From CAZBDU01 sp964490725 (lineage in GTDB: Bacteria > Spirochaetota > Spirochaetia > SZUA-6 > DRHE01): 64,000 bases of DNA. Under the pieces are notes generated by a model. That model saw only the letters and a program-made list of their open reading frames with translations, did no database searches and was not told the origin of the DNA. Positions 23,497 through 32,721 of this stretch are shown in pieces (the first letter of the stretch is position 1; every line of letters starts with the position of its first letter). The stretch is from assembly GCA_964490725.1 (NCBI GenBank), contig CAZBDU010000006.1, positions 1 to 64,000 of the forward strand, in the 5' to 3' direction. The translations under genes and the position numbers were made by a program.

Positions 23497-25101
23497 CTAC
23501 AAGCCCACCATGTTGCCACGGTTGAGCAGGAAGCCGGGATTGAAGGCCTCCACCAGGCGGCGCATCTGGGCGATCCCCTCCGGACCGTACATCAGCCGCA
23601 GCAGATCCACCTTCAGCTTGCCCACGCCGTGCTCCGCCGACACCGTGCCGCCCATGCCGACGGCCGCCTGGGCCCAGCTCCGATAGAGGCTGCGCCCCTG
23701 CTGGTACTCTCGAAGCGAGCGCGGCAGCACGTTCACGTGCAGATGATTGTCTCCGACGTGGCCGAAGATCACGTGCTCCAGCCCCGCCCGCTCCAGATCT
23801 CGGCGGTACAGGCGGAGCAGCTCGCGGAGCCTCTCCCCGGGCACCGCCATGTCCGTACCCAGCTTGGTCAGCCCCGGTTCCGCCCGGCGGCGCCGGTCGA
23901 TGGTCAGGTTCACCGCCTCAGGCACTGCGTGGCGGAACTCCTTCATGCGCTCCACCTCCGGCGCGGTTTCCGCCACCCAGGTGTCCTCCAGCCTGCCCCC
24001 GCACTCCTCCAGGGCGACGGCCGCCCGCTCCACGGCCTCCTCGCCCTGCTCCTGCCCGGCGGCGTGGATCTCCACGTACAGCGCGGTGTCCGCCCCGGCT
24101 GGGATGGAGGGAAGATCGGCGAACGCGGGGTTGGCCTCCCTCTCCGCCGCCAGCAACCGCAGGCTGCCCCGGTCGAAAAGCTCCAGCGCCGCCACTGCGG
24201 CGGCGGGCGGCGGCAGTCCGGCCGGCGGCCGCGCCGGAGACCGCTCGTCCCTCAACCGCGCGGTGAGCTCCAGCGCCCCGGTCTCCGAGGCAAAGAAGGC
24301 CACGATGCCGGTGATCCGGGCCGGCCGCGGGATCAGCAGCAGCTCCAGCTCCGCGATCACCCCCAGGGTGCCCTCCGAGCCCACGGCCAGATCCACCAGG
24401 TCCATCCCCGGCTGGACGAAGAACCCGGCGGCGTTCTTGGTCTCCGGCATGCGGTAGCCCGGCAGCTCGCCGGCGATCTCGCCTCCCTCCTCGGTGCGCA
24501 GCCGGAAGCTGCCTCCCCGGGCCAGGTGCTCTCCCCGGCGCAGCAACAGCGTGTCCCCTGAAGCCAGGGCGAGCCGGAGGGAGCGCACGTAACAGCGGGT
24601 GGGCCCATAGCGGAAGGAGCGCGCGCCAGAGGCATTGCTGGCCGCCATGCCTCCCAGGGTGGCCGAAGGCTCCGTGGGGTCCGGCGGGAAGCACCAGCCG
24701 GGAGGCCGCCGCAGCTCCTCCAGCAGCGCCCGCTCCGCGGGAATCGCCGCCGCACCCTCCCCTCCAGCGAGGGTCTCGTTCAGCGCGGCCAGGGGCAGGC
24801 CCGGCTGCACCGAGAGGGAAAGCAGGCCCGCAGCCTCCCCTTCCCGCAGCCCCAGGATGCCCCTCATGCGGCTCAAGTTGAGGATGGCGCCGCCCCGCGG
24901 CACCGCTCCGCCGGCGATGCCGGTGCGCCCTCCCTGGACCGTCAGCGGCACCCCGGCGGCATGGCAGCCCCGCAGCACCGCCTGCAGCTCCTCCGTGGAG
25001 GTGGGAAAGTAGATCCGCTCGGCGGTTCCGCTCAGCCGCGATTCGTCGCGCAGGTACTCGAGGTAGTCCGGATCGACCGGCTGCCCGGCAGGGCCTGTCA
25101 T
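23497..25101 (-). CDS. FAD-linked oxidase, GlcD/D-lactate dehydrogenase type
   Basis: A 534-residue flavoprotein of the VAO/PCMH family. The FAD-binding half holds VQGGRTGIAGGAV and the pyrophosphate loop PSATLGGMAASNASGARS (~residues 145-165). The C-terminal FAD-oxidase cap carries the metal-site motif HVGDNHLHVN and EHGVGKLK. It would oxidise a 2-hydroxy acid such as D-lactate or glycolate to the 2-keto acid and pass electrons to a quinone or ferredoxin-type partner. No GlcE/GlcF or iron-sulfur partner gene is adjacent. A GGAG site lies just before ATG 25101. Confidence 0.88.
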   Translation of the reverse strand: MTGPAGQPVDPDYLEYLRDESRLSGTAERIYFPTSTEELQAVLRGCHAAGVPLTVQGGRTGIAGGAVPRGGAILNLSRMRGILGLREGEAAGLLSLSVQPGLPLAALNETLAGGEGAAAIPAERALLEELRRPPGWCFPPDPTEPSATLGGMAASNASGARSFRYGPTRCYVRSLRLALASGDTLLLRRGEHLARGGSFRLRTEEGGEIAGELPGYRMPETKNAAGFFVQPGMDLVDLAVGSEGTLGVIAELELLLIPRPARITGIVAFFASETGALELTARLRDERSPARPPAGLPPPAAAVAALELFDRGSLRLLAAEREANPAFADLPSIPAGADTALYVEIHAAGQEQGEEAVERAAVALEECGGRLEDTWVAETAPEVERMKEFRHAVPEAVNLTIDRRRRAEPGLTKLGTDMAVPGERLRELLRLYRRDLERAGLEHVIFGHVGDNHLHVNVLPRSLREYQQGRSLYRSWAQAAVGMGGTVSAEHGVGKLKVDLLRLMYGPEGIAQMRRLVEAFNPGFLLNRGNMVGL

Positions 25102-25168
25102 ATCGCTCCGAAGCCCTCTCCCGCTCCGTCAGAGAACCTGGAGTCGGGCCAGCTGCTCCCGGATCCGT

Positions 25169-25318
25169 TCACGGCGCCGCGATCGGCAGCAGGTAGCACA
25201 ACACCGTGGAGACCCTGGCCAGCACCTCGGCGATCGCCGCGTACACGTCGAAGACTGCCAGGCATGCCTGTTTCAGAGCGCCCGTGCTCTGGTTCACCCG
25301 GTTAACCAGTTGATACAT
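25169..25318 (-). CDS. Small hydrophobic protein, possible DctQ-like remnant
   Basis: A 49-residue frame from ATG 25318 (LVNRVNQSTGALKQACLAVF, then one long hydrophobic segment, ending LLPIAAP). It resembles the first helix of TRAP transporter small subunits (DctQ), which begin with an NRVN-like turn and a membrane helix, but it stops after the first helix. A good promoter lies directly upstream, with the start codon ~10 bases after the -10 box. An in-frame ATG at 25384 is upstream of that promoter. It may be a tiny membrane protein or a truncated gene. Confidence 0.4.
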   Translation of the reverse strand: MYQLVNRVNQSTGALKQACLAVFDVYAAIAEVLARVSTVLCYLLPIAAP

Positions 25319-25327
25319 CGTTTTCGG

Positions 25328-25356
25328 ATTGTGAGCATGGGTTTGCCCTGTGTCAA
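25328..25356 (-). promoter_or_regulatory. Promoter upstream of the small hydrophobic ORF and FAD oxidase
   Basis: On the minus strand, TTGACA (25356-25351), 17-bp spacer and CACAAT (25333-25328). The transcript would start near 25321 and cover the 49-residue frame and the FAD oxidase. The region is AT-richer than its surroundings. Confidence 0.55.
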
Positions 25357-25473
25357 GAACCTTCTGGGCAAACGCGGACTTCATGGCGTCAGGCCGGCCG
25401 TCCCGGCAGGGCCCGCCGCGAGGCGCACACCGCGGCAGGAGACGCCGCCCGGCGGGACGGGCTGTCCCGGCGC

Positions 25474-26610
25474 TCAGAGCTCCGGCAGCCCCGGCATGGG
25501 GTCGGTGGTCTCCTCGAGCTGCTGCATGGCGCTCACCAGCACCTTCTCCTCCACGGGAAAGGGCATCTTGACCATCGCCTCGTCCGCGCAGGCCATCACC
25601 GCCACGCGCCGCAGGCTCGGTGGGTCCGCCGGCAGTCCCAGCCGCTTCAGGTTGGGATCGAAGCCCAGGGAGCGGAAGAAGGCGATGGTGGACTGAATGG
25701 ACTCGGCGCTCTTGCCCTCCAGGAGCTGCTGGGCCACGATCCCGTAGGCCACCTTGAACCCGTGCAGGAGACGGTGACTCTGCGGCAGCACCGTCAGGCC
25801 GTTGTGGATGGCGTGAGCCGCTCCGCCGCGCAGGGTGAACAGCCCGAGGCCCTGGATGATGCCTGTGAGGTAAACGTTCAGGTCCACTACCTGGCGCAGC
25901 TCCTCCCCCGCGGCACCGCCTCGCACCTGCCGGAGCGCCTTCACGGCCTTGCGCTCCATCTCCTCGTTCAGCACCTCCGCCAGGCGCAGCGCCGCGGAGG
26001 TGAACACGTGCGGGTCGGCGATCCCCTGATAGACGGCTCTGCCCTCGTACCACTTTGCCAGGGCGTCGAAGATGCCGGAGGCCAGGTAGCGTCCCGGAGC
26101 GGCGGCGATCACTGCGGAGTCGGCCAATACCAGATGCGGGGGAGAGGGCAGGTACAGGGCGCGGTCGAATACCCCGTCGGGAGTGTAGGTGATGCTGAGC
26201 GGCGTCACCGCCGCACAGGTCGCCGCGATGGTGGGGATGCACACCACCGGCCGCCCGATCGCCCAGGCGGCCGCCTTGGCCGCATCCAGCGCCTTTCCGC
26301 CCCCCACACCGATGATCAGGTCGGCGCCGGCCTCCCGCGCCCGCGTGGCGATGGCGGCGATGTTGTCCCTGCAGCACTCGCCCTTGAAGATGTGAGGTGC
26401 GCTGCGGACCCCCCCGCGAGCCAGGGCCAGTTCCAGCGGCGCAGCGGCGGCCTGCAGGGCTCTCTCCCCGCCGCTGACCAGCGCCGTCTCTCCCCAGGCC
26501 GCGATCTGCTCGCCGGTCTGCTCGTCCATGGCGGCCAGGTTCCGGTACTGGATTGCCGACACCTGCATCAGTTGCTTGGGAACGCTGATCCGATCGAATG
26601 TAGGCTCCAT
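25474..26610 (-). CDS. Iron-containing alcohol dehydrogenase, GldA-like
   Basis: The 378-residue protein belongs to the group III metal-dependent alcohol dehydrogenases, closest in pattern to glycerol dehydrogenase. The NAD site is IGVGGGKALDAAKAAA (~residues 90-105). Metal ligands are Asp in ASGIFDALAKW, His in AHAIHNGL and His in LLHGFKVAYG. It would oxidise glycerol or another vicinal diol. I start at ATG 26610, eight bases after GGGGGAG; a TTG 15 bases upstream is possible. The radical SAM gene lies 79 bases upstream on the same strand. Confidence 0.87.
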   Translation of the reverse strand: MEPTFDRISVPKQLMQVSAIQYRNLAAMDEQTGEQIAAWGETALVSGGERALQAAAAPLELALARGGVRSAPHIFKGECCRDNIAAIATRAREAGADLIIGVGGGKALDAAKAAAWAIGRPVVCIPTIAATCAAVTPLSITYTPDGVFDRALYLPSPPHLVLADSAVIAAAPGRYLASGIFDALAKWYEGRAVYQGIADPHVFTSAALRLAEVLNEEMERKAVKALRQVRGGAAGEELRQVVDLNVYLTGIIQGLGLFTLRGGAAHAIHNGLTVLPQSHRLLHGFKVAYGIVAQQLLEGKSAESIQSTIAFFRSLGFDPNLKRLGLPADPPSLRRVAVMACADEAMVKMPFPVEEKVLVSAMQQLEETTDPMPGLPEL

Positions 26611-26689
26611 CTCCAGCTCCCCCAACGTGCACTTCGGCGCCGGCTCGCCGCGGGATGCGCACAGGCATAACAGGTGGCCGGCCCGCGTG

Positions 26690-27781
26690 TCAACACGGGG
26701 CCGCGCGGCTGGGCGCCGCCCCGGTGCGCGCGGCGATATCCGCCAGCAGCGCCCCGTTGCTCACCAGGGCGCAACCGACCTCGCCATGGCACAGCACCGA
26801 GGGATGCTCGCGCACCGCGGCCAGGAACGGCGAGCGCAGCAGATCCACAAAGGAGCTGTCCCGGACGTTCTCCCGCGCGTAGTGGGCGAAGGGGCAGGGC
26901 TCGGCAAGACCCTGGGCGTTGATGTGCATGGCCCCGCCGGCCACCGCCAGGCAGCGGCCCTCCCGGCCGTACTCGTCGTCGGGCAGGTGGACCAGCAGGA
27001 AGGGGGAACCGCGTCGCAGCGCCTGGAACCGCTCGCGGAAGCGCCGGGCCTGGGCAGGCTCCGGCAGCAGGGACCGGTCTTCCACCGTCACGGGAATCAG
27101 GTCGTTGTAGAATCCCAGCCGGCAGCCCCGGCCGGCCATCTCCGCCAGGAAGCCCTCCCCGCCCAGCACCTCCGCCGACCGGCGGGTCACCACTGCGGAG
27201 AACCCGAAGGGGACTCCGGCCCGGCGCAGGCGCTCCATGGCGCCGGTGGCCAGCTCGTAGACGCCGGCCCCGCGCCGCTGGTCGGTGAGCTCCCGATCCC
27301 CTTCCACGCTCACCACCGGGAAAACGTTCGCCAGCCCCGCCAGCCTGCCGACCGTGAGCCCATCCAGGAGGGTGCCGTTGGTGACGAGGAGAAACGCGGC
27401 CGCGGGCTGGGCGGCGCACAGGTCGAGCAGGTCCGGGCGCAGGAAGGGCTCGCCGCCGCTCACCACGAAGAGAAAGACCCCCGCAGCCACGGCCTGGCCC
27501 ACCAGGCGCTGCAGCACCGCCGGTGCGAGCTCCTCCGCCTGGCTGTGGAAGCGGGAGTAGCAGCCGGCGCAGTTCAGGTTGCAGCGGACCGTGGGGCTGA
27601 GCCCTATGCCCAGAGGCACCGGCACCCCCTCCCGGCGGCTCACGCGATGCCCGCGGCGCCGGGCGGCCAGAAAGCTCGCGGCCAGCCGCGCCGCGCCCAG
27701 CAGCGCCCGTCCCGGGGGGCGCGCCTGCAGCCGCAGCATGCTCCGCAGGAGCACGGCCAGGTCGAACTTCTCCCGGCCCAT
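26690..27781 (-). CDS. Radical SAM protein with a SPASM-like C-terminus
   Basis: The 363-residue protein carries the radical SAM cluster motif C67-x3-C71-x2-C74 (CNLNCAGC), the SGGEPFL segment and a late TNGTLL strand, the usual order of a partial TIM barrel. The C-terminal part adds further Cys residues (GRCLAVAGG, EPCPFAHY, VLCHGEVGC) in a SPASM-like arrangement that could hold an auxiliary iron-sulfur cluster. Such proteins often modify a peptide or another protein, but no precursor peptide is recognisable nearby. AAGGG stands six bases before ATG 27781. Confidence 0.82.
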   Translation of the reverse strand: MGREKFDLAVLLRSMLRLQARPPGRALLGAARLAASFLAARRRGHRVSRREGVPVPLGIGLSPTVRCNLNCAGCYSRFHSQAEELAPAVLQRLVGQAVAAGVFLFVVSGGEPFLRPDLLDLCAAQPAAAFLLVTNGTLLDGLTVGRLAGLANVFPVVSVEGDRELTDQRRGAGVYELATGAMERLRRAGVPFGFSAVVTRRSAEVLGGEGFLAEMAGRGCRLGFYNDLIPVTVEDRSLLPEPAQARRFRERFQALRRGSPFLLVHLPDDEYGREGRCLAVAGGAMHINAQGLAEPCPFAHYARENVRDSSFVDLLRSPFLAAVREHPSVLCHGEVGCALVSNGALLADIAARTGAAPSRAAPC

Positions 27782-27923
27782 GCGCCCTTATAACCCGAAA
27801 CCCCGGGGCCGGCAAGGATACGCGGGGCGGAGAGGCCGGCCCAGCAGGCGCGGAGCGGGCAGGCGCACCCACGCGGCGAGGCCGGCAGGCAGGCGGGTGC
27901 GCGCCGAGTGGCGGCTCAGCCCC

Positions 27924-29675
27924 CTACTCCACCAACCCCCGGCGCCGCAGGGTCTCCTCCAGCTGCTCGTAGCTGATCCCGTGGCTCAGGGCTACCTGCC
28001 GGGCGTGGCTGCTGCCCGCCGGAGGCGCCGCCACGATGCGGAAGGTAGGCAGGACGGCGCCGTCCCGCCCCGCCACGACGGAAACCAGGCTCACCACCCG
28101 CCCCCGGCCGGGCGTCTCCGCGTTCAGGCGCTCCGCCTGGGAGGCGAGCTCGTGCAGGTGGGTGGTGTAGATGGTCCGCGCGCCCAGCCGGCGCAGGCCG
28201 CGCACCACGTCGCGCGCCAGCTCCAGGCTTTCCCGGGCGCTGGTGGTGGCCAGCGACTCGTTGAGCAGCACCAGGCTGTCCGGGCTTGCCTGCTCGAAGA
28301 TGCGCCGCAGCCTTCCGGCCTCCTCTCCCAGCCTGCCGGTGTGCATCTCCGGGCGTTCCTGGCGGGGAAAGTGCGTGAAGATCCCGTCCACGGGGCTGAG
28401 CCTGGCCTCCCGGGCGGGCACCGCCAGTCCGGCCTGGGCCAGAACGTGGATCAGCCCCACCGCCTGCATGTAGGTTGTCTTGCCGCCCCGGTTGGGACCG
28501 GTCAGCAGGAACACCCCCGCCTGCGGGCCGAAGGAGATATCGTTGCACACCAGGCGCTGCGCCACCGGCAGCCCCCGCGCCTCTTCGACATCCTGCGACT
28601 CCCGCAGGCCGGCCGGCTCGCCCGCTGCCGATGGGGCCGGCCCGGCGCCTGCGCTTTCGGCGGCGAACCGCAGCGCCAGGTTCGGCTCGTAGGCGTCCCG
28701 CAGCTCGCAGGCCCCTTCCCCGAAGGAGGCCACCTGGGGAAAGCAGGTGGGGAGCCCCAGGGCGCGCAGCCGGCGCAGGAAGGCCGCGCCGGCCAGGTAG
28801 AAGGACAGCTCCCTGCCCAGCTCGGAGAGAAACCGGCTGTTGATGCCCAGATAACGCTGCAGCTCGCGGGCCACCGGGCGGCACACGTCCGCCAGGACCT
28901 CCGCCAGGTCCCGAAACAGGGGCACCAGCAGAGGGTTGAGCTCACCTTCGGCGCCGGAGGCGGCGGGCACCCGGTGCAGCGGCGCCACCCCGCCCTGCGG
29001 CGCCTGCCGGCCGAACAGCCGCCCCAGGACACTGCCGGAGCCGCCGCCGAAGCGCCGGGTGCCCACCTCCAGGAGGACGGCTTCCACGGGCTGCAGATCC
29101 TGATTCAGGTTAAGCCCCACGGTCACACTGGTGATTCCCCGCACCCGGTGGAGCAGGTCGGGCAGCTCCCGCTCGAGGTTGCCGAACACGGGATCGCTGC
29201 GTACCTGCCGGATCCTGCGGCGCAGCCGCCCCAGGCCCGCGGAGCGCAGCCCCTCCCCGGCGCGGCCCAGCAGTTCCTCCAGGGCGCGGACGCACCGCTG
29301 GTAGCTGTCCAGCTCGCCGAGCCTCCAGTTGACCTCGTAGAACAGCTCGCCTTTCTCGCGGGGAAGGTGATACCGGGTTATGGAGCCCAGGTCGCTCTGC
29401 AGCTCCCGCAGCGCCGGCTCCAACCCGGGGACCTCCAGGATGTCCCGCAGGATCTCCTGGCGGTAGCGGATCACCTCGGGCTCGCGGCACAGCTGCGCCA
29501 GGATCGCGCCGATCCGGCGCCGGCCCGCCGGCTCGGGCTCCATTTCCCCGAGGAGCGGCGCCAGGTTCAGGTCCTCCGCCCACCCCGGGCTTTCCGCCAG
29601 GGGAGGCGCTGCGCGGGGTTCCGGCCACAGAAGGCTTATGGGAGGGCTGTCCTGCTGCTCCACGGCGGATTCCAT
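27924..29675 (-). CDS. MutS-related ATPase
   Basis: A 583-residue protein with a helical MutS core/clamp-like region (~1-370) and a C-terminal MutS ATPase domain. Walker A is TGPNRGGKTTYMQ (~390-402), Walker B is LVLLNESLATTS (~462) and the switch His is in IYTTHLHELA. It lacks the mismatch-recognition domain of MutS1 and the Smr nuclease domain of MutS2. The Walker B Asp is replaced by Asn while the catalytic Glu stays, a pattern seen in some stand-alone MutS-like families of unknown function. No mutL is nearby. A TACAAT box at 29742-29747 on the minus strand may be its -10. Confidence 0.78.
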   Translation of the reverse strand: MESAVEQQDSPPISLLWPEPRAAPPLAESPGWAEDLNLAPLLGEMEPEPAGRRRIGAILAQLCREPEVIRYRQEILRDILEVPGLEPALRELQSDLGSITRYHLPREKGELFYEVNWRLGELDSYQRCVRALEELLGRAGEGLRSAGLGRLRRRIRQVRSDPVFGNLERELPDLLHRVRGITSVTVGLNLNQDLQPVEAVLLEVGTRRFGGGSGSVLGRLFGRQAPQGGVAPLHRVPAASGAEGELNPLLVPLFRDLAEVLADVCRPVARELQRYLGINSRFLSELGRELSFYLAGAAFLRRLRALGLPTCFPQVASFGEGACELRDAYEPNLALRFAAESAGAGPAPSAAGEPAGLRESQDVEEARGLPVAQRLVCNDISFGPQAGVFLLTGPNRGGKTTYMQAVGLIHVLAQAGLAVPAREARLSPVDGIFTHFPRQERPEMHTGRLGEEAGRLRRIFEQASPDSLVLLNESLATTSARESLELARDVVRGLRRLGARTIYTTHLHELASQAERLNAETPGRGRVVSLVSVVAGRDGAVLPTFRIVAAPPAGSSHARQVALSHGISYEQLEETLRRRGLVE

Positions 29676-29823
29676 CGTTACGGATCGCCGGCCTCGCGGC
29701 AGCCGCGCCCCGGGCAGCTCGCAGAGGCGGCCGACGGCTTCATTGTAGTGCAGCCGGGCGCCTGCGTTCCAGGGCCCGCGGGCGCAGGCAAACCAGACCC
29801 GGAGCCACTATCATTGAGGAAGA

Positions 29824-29883
29824 GACGGAGTAAGAGACGGAGGAACAGATGGAGGAACAGATGGAGGAACAGATGGAGGCACG
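29824..29883 (+). repeat. Five tandem 12-bp units carrying Shine-Dalgarno cores
   Basis: The units read GACGGAGTAAGA, GACGGAGGAACA, GATGGAGGAACA (twice) and GATGGAGGCACG. The last four contain GGAGG, and the final GGAGG (29875-29879) lies ten bases before ATG 29890. Twelve-base units keep frame, so copy-number slippage would change the number of ribosome sites and the length of the leader peptide without moving the last one. Confidence 0.7.
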
Positions 29884-29890
29884 GGCGTGA
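29849..29890 (+). CDS. 13-residue leader ORF from the tandem repeat
   Basis: ATG 29849 follows GGAGG by five bases and encodes MEEQMEEQMEARA. Its TGA (29888-29890) overlaps the ATG of the M16 peptidase gene by one base (TGATG), an arrangement typical of translational coupling. The peptide is a direct product of the 12-bp repeats. Confidence 0.4.
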   Translation: MEEQMEEQMEARA

Positions 29891-32664
29891 TGAGCGCGCG
29901 CGCGGGACGGGAGCTCGAGGCTCCCTGCGGCGGAACGGGCAGGGGCAAACCCGCCCGCCCTGCGGCGGTTGAGCGCAGGAAGCGCTCCCGGCGAGCCCGG
30001 CGCAGCCAGGCAGCAGGGCTCGCGCTGCTGCTTCTTGCGATGGCCGCGACGATGCCGGCGGCGGCGCAGACCGCCTCCGGCGGGGCGGTGCTGCGGGCCA
30101 GGCTGGACAACGGCCTGCGGGTAGTGGTGGTGCGCAACCGCCTGGCCCCGGTGGTGACCACGGTGGTCAACTACCTGGTGGGCTCCAACGAGGCCCCCCC
30201 GGGATTCCCAGGGATGGCTCATGCCGAGGAGCACATGATGTTCCGGGGCAGCCCCGGGCTGTCCGCCGACGAGCTGGCCGCCATCGGCGCGGCCATGGGG
30301 GGCAGCTTCGACGCCGACACGCAGCAGACCGTCACCCAGTACTTTTTCACCGTACCCGCCGAGGAGCTGGACGTGGCGCTGCACATCGAAAGCATCCGCA
30401 TGAGCGGCATCCTGGATACCGAGGCGCTCTGGCGCAAGGAACGGGGCGCCATCGAACAGGAGGTGGCCCGGGACCTGTCCAGCCCGGAGTACGTCATGTA
30501 CACGAAGCTGCTGTCGGATCTGTTCCAGGGTACGGTGTACGCCCACGACGCGCTGGGCACCCGCGCCTCCTTCGAGCGGACCACCGCGGCCATGCTGAAG
30601 CGCTTCTACGAACGCTGGTACGCGCCCAACAACGCCATCCTGGTGGTGGTGGGGGACGTGGAGCCGCAGGCCGCGCTGGAGCGGGTGAGGTCGCTCTTCG
30701 GGGCCATTCCGGCCAGGACGATTCCCCAACCGCCCCGGGTGCGCCTCGGCCCGGTCCGTCCCGAGACGCTTCGGCTCGCCACGGACCGCCCCTACGCGCT
30801 GGCCGTGGCCGCTCTCCGGCTGCCCGGTTCGGAGAGCCCGGACTACGCCGCCGCGCGCGTCCTTGCGGACGTTCTGGGCAGCCGGCGGGGAAAGCTCTAC
30901 GAGCTGGCGGTGAACGGGCAGGCCTTGTTCGCCGGCTTTTCCCTGAACGGCATGCCCGCGGCCAGCCTGGGCTACGCCCTGGCGGCGCTGCCGGCCGGCC
31001 AGGACGCCGACAAGCTCCTGAGGCAGGTGAAGGCCGTGCTGGAGCGGGTCAAGGCCGAGGGCGTATCCTCCGACCTGGTCCAGGCGGCCAAGCGCCAGGA
31101 GCTCTCCAGCGCGGAGCTGCAGAAGAACTCTGTCTCGGGGCTGGCCATGGCGTGGTCCCGGGCGCTGGCAGTGGAGGGGCGGGACTCTCCGGAGGCGCTT
31201 GCCAGGGCCATCCAGGCGGTGACCGTCGAGGACGTGAACCGGGTGGCGCGCAGCGTCCTGGACCTGGACCACTCCGTGACGACGGTGCTGACTCCCCAGC
31301 CGTCGGGCGCGCCGGTGGCGGGAAAAGGCTTCGGGGGCCAGGAATCCTTCGCCGCCAAGCCCGGCGCCCCGGTGAGCCTCCCTGACTGGGCGCGTCAGGC
31401 CCTGAGCCGCCTGCAGGTACCCCCCGCCACGGTGAGCCCGCAGGTGAGCACCCTCTCCAACGGGATCACCCTGATCGTGCAGCCGGAGACGATCAGCGAC
31501 ACGGTCGGGGTGTTCGGCCGCGTCGAGAGCAACTCCCTCCTGCAGGTCCCGCAGGGCAAGGAAGGGCTGGGCTCTCTCACCGAGCGCCTGTTCGCCTTCG
31601 GCACGACCTCCCTGGATCGGGCCGGGTTCCAGAAGGCCCTCGACGACATCGGCGCCTCGGTCTCCGCGGGAACGAGCTTCTCCCTGGAGGTGCTCTCCGA
31701 TCATTTCGAACGGGGCCTCCAGCTGCTGGCCGACAACCTGCTGCACCCCGCCTTCCCCGAGCAGGCCTTCCGCATCCTGCAGCGGCAGCTGGCCGGGACG
31801 GTGGCCGGCCGCCGCCAGAGCCCGGACTACAAGGCGGGCAGGGCGCTGGACCGGGCCCTGCTGCCCGAAGGGGACCAGGGCCTGAGGGAGGCCACTCCCG
31901 CCACCGTGCAGGGGCTCACCCTGCAGGACGCCCGGGAGTACTACCGCAAGGTGTTCCGCCCGGACATGACCACCATCGTGGTGATCGGGAACGTGAGCCC
32001 GCAGCGGGCCCGCCGGGCGGTGGAGGACGCCTTCCGCTCCTGGCGGGCTTCCGGCGCCAGGCCTCAGGTTCTGCTGCCGCCAGTCCCGGCGAACAAGGCG
32101 GCGACGATCGACGTACCGGACAGCAGCCGCGTCCAGGACAGCGTGACCCTGGCGGAGACGGCGGGCCTCACCCTCTCCTCGCCGGATCGTTACGCCCTGG
32201 AGCTGGGCAACCACGTCCTGGGGGGGGCCTTCTACGCCACCAGGCTCTACCGGGACCTGCGCGAGGAGCAGGGCCTGGTGTACAACGTCTCTTCCTCCTT
32301 CGATTTCGGGCGGACCCGCTCCTTCTACTCCGTGGACTACGCCTGCGATCCCGGCAACGTCTCCAGGGTGCGCTCCATCGTGGAGCGGGACATCAGGCAG
32401 ATGCAGGCAGCTCCGGTGAGCGCCGCCGAGCTGCGCCAGGCCAAGGCCATCCTGCTGCGGGAAATTCCTCTCTCCGATTCCAGCGTCCACAGCATCGCCG
32501 GGCGGCTGCTCTACCTGGCCACCCACGACCTGCCGCTGGACGAGCCGCAGCAGGCGGCCAGGAAGTATCTGGCCCTCAGCGCCGCCCAGGTGCAGGCGGC
32601 CTTCGCCCGCTGGGTGCGGCTGGAGGATCTGGTCCAGGTCTCGCAGGGTCCCCCGGCGCGGTAG
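29890..32664 (+). CDS. M16 zinc metallopeptidase, two-domain (PqqL-like)
   Basis: A 924-residue insulinase-family protein. After a basic N-region, a signal-like segment (~41-60, GLALLLLAMAATMPAAAQ) sends it to the envelope. The active M16 domain has the inverted zinc motif H111-A-E-E-H115 and the downstream Glu in RGAIEQEV. The second M16 unit (~residue 505 onward) keeps the fold (GLGSLTERLFAFGT) but has no HxxEH, as is usual for the inactive half that forms the clamp. The length fits fused alpha-beta pairs. ATG 29890 is coupled to the leader ORF; GTG 29887 is an alternative with better spacing to GGAGG. Confidence 0.9.
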   Translation: MSARAGRELEAPCGGTGRGKPARPAAVERRKRSRRARRSQAAGLALLLLAMAATMPAAAQTASGGAVLRARLDNGLRVVVVRNRLAPVVTTVVNYLVGSNEAPPGFPGMAHAEEHMMFRGSPGLSADELAAIGAAMGGSFDADTQQTVTQYFFTVPAEELDVALHIESIRMSGILDTEALWRKERGAIEQEVARDLSSPEYVMYTKLLSDLFQGTVYAHDALGTRASFERTTAAMLKRFYERWYAPNNAILVVVGDVEPQAALERVRSLFGAIPARTIPQPPRVRLGPVRPETLRLATDRPYALAVAALRLPGSESPDYAAARVLADVLGSRRGKLYELAVNGQALFAGFSLNGMPAASLGYALAALPAGQDADKLLRQVKAVLERVKAEGVSSDLVQAAKRQELSSAELQKNSVSGLAMAWSRALAVEGRDSPEALARAIQAVTVEDVNRVARSVLDLDHSVTTVLTPQPSGAPVAGKGFGGQESFAAKPGAPVSLPDWARQALSRLQVPPATVSPQVSTLSNGITLIVQPETISDTVGVFGRVESNSLLQVPQGKEGLGSLTERLFAFGTTSLDRAGFQKALDDIGASVSAGTSFSLEVLSDHFERGLQLLADNLLHPAFPEQAFRILQRQLAGTVAGRRQSPDYKAGRALDRALLPEGDQGLREATPATVQGLTLQDAREYYRKVFRPDMTTIVVIGNVSPQRARRAVEDAFRSWRASGARPQVLLPPVPANKAATIDVPDSSRVQDSVTLAETAGLTLSSPDRYALELGNHVLGGAFYATRLYRDLREEQGLVYNVSSSFDFGRTRSFYSVDYACDPGNVSRVRSIVERDIRQMQAAPVSAAELRQAKAILLREIPLSDSSVHSIAGRLLYLATHDLPLDEPQQAARKYLALSAAQVQAAFARWVRLEDLVQVSQGPPAR

Positions 32665-32721
32665 CCGCGGCGGGCGCCGGCGGGCCCCCCGGCGCCCGCC
32701 AGGATGGTGCCGGCAAACAGA

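Noticed and set aside
29740..32526. A 928-codon frame antisense to the M16 peptidase
   Set aside because: It is rich in His/Gln/Val/Gly with no recognisable domain, and the M16 frame has HAEEH and full family length.
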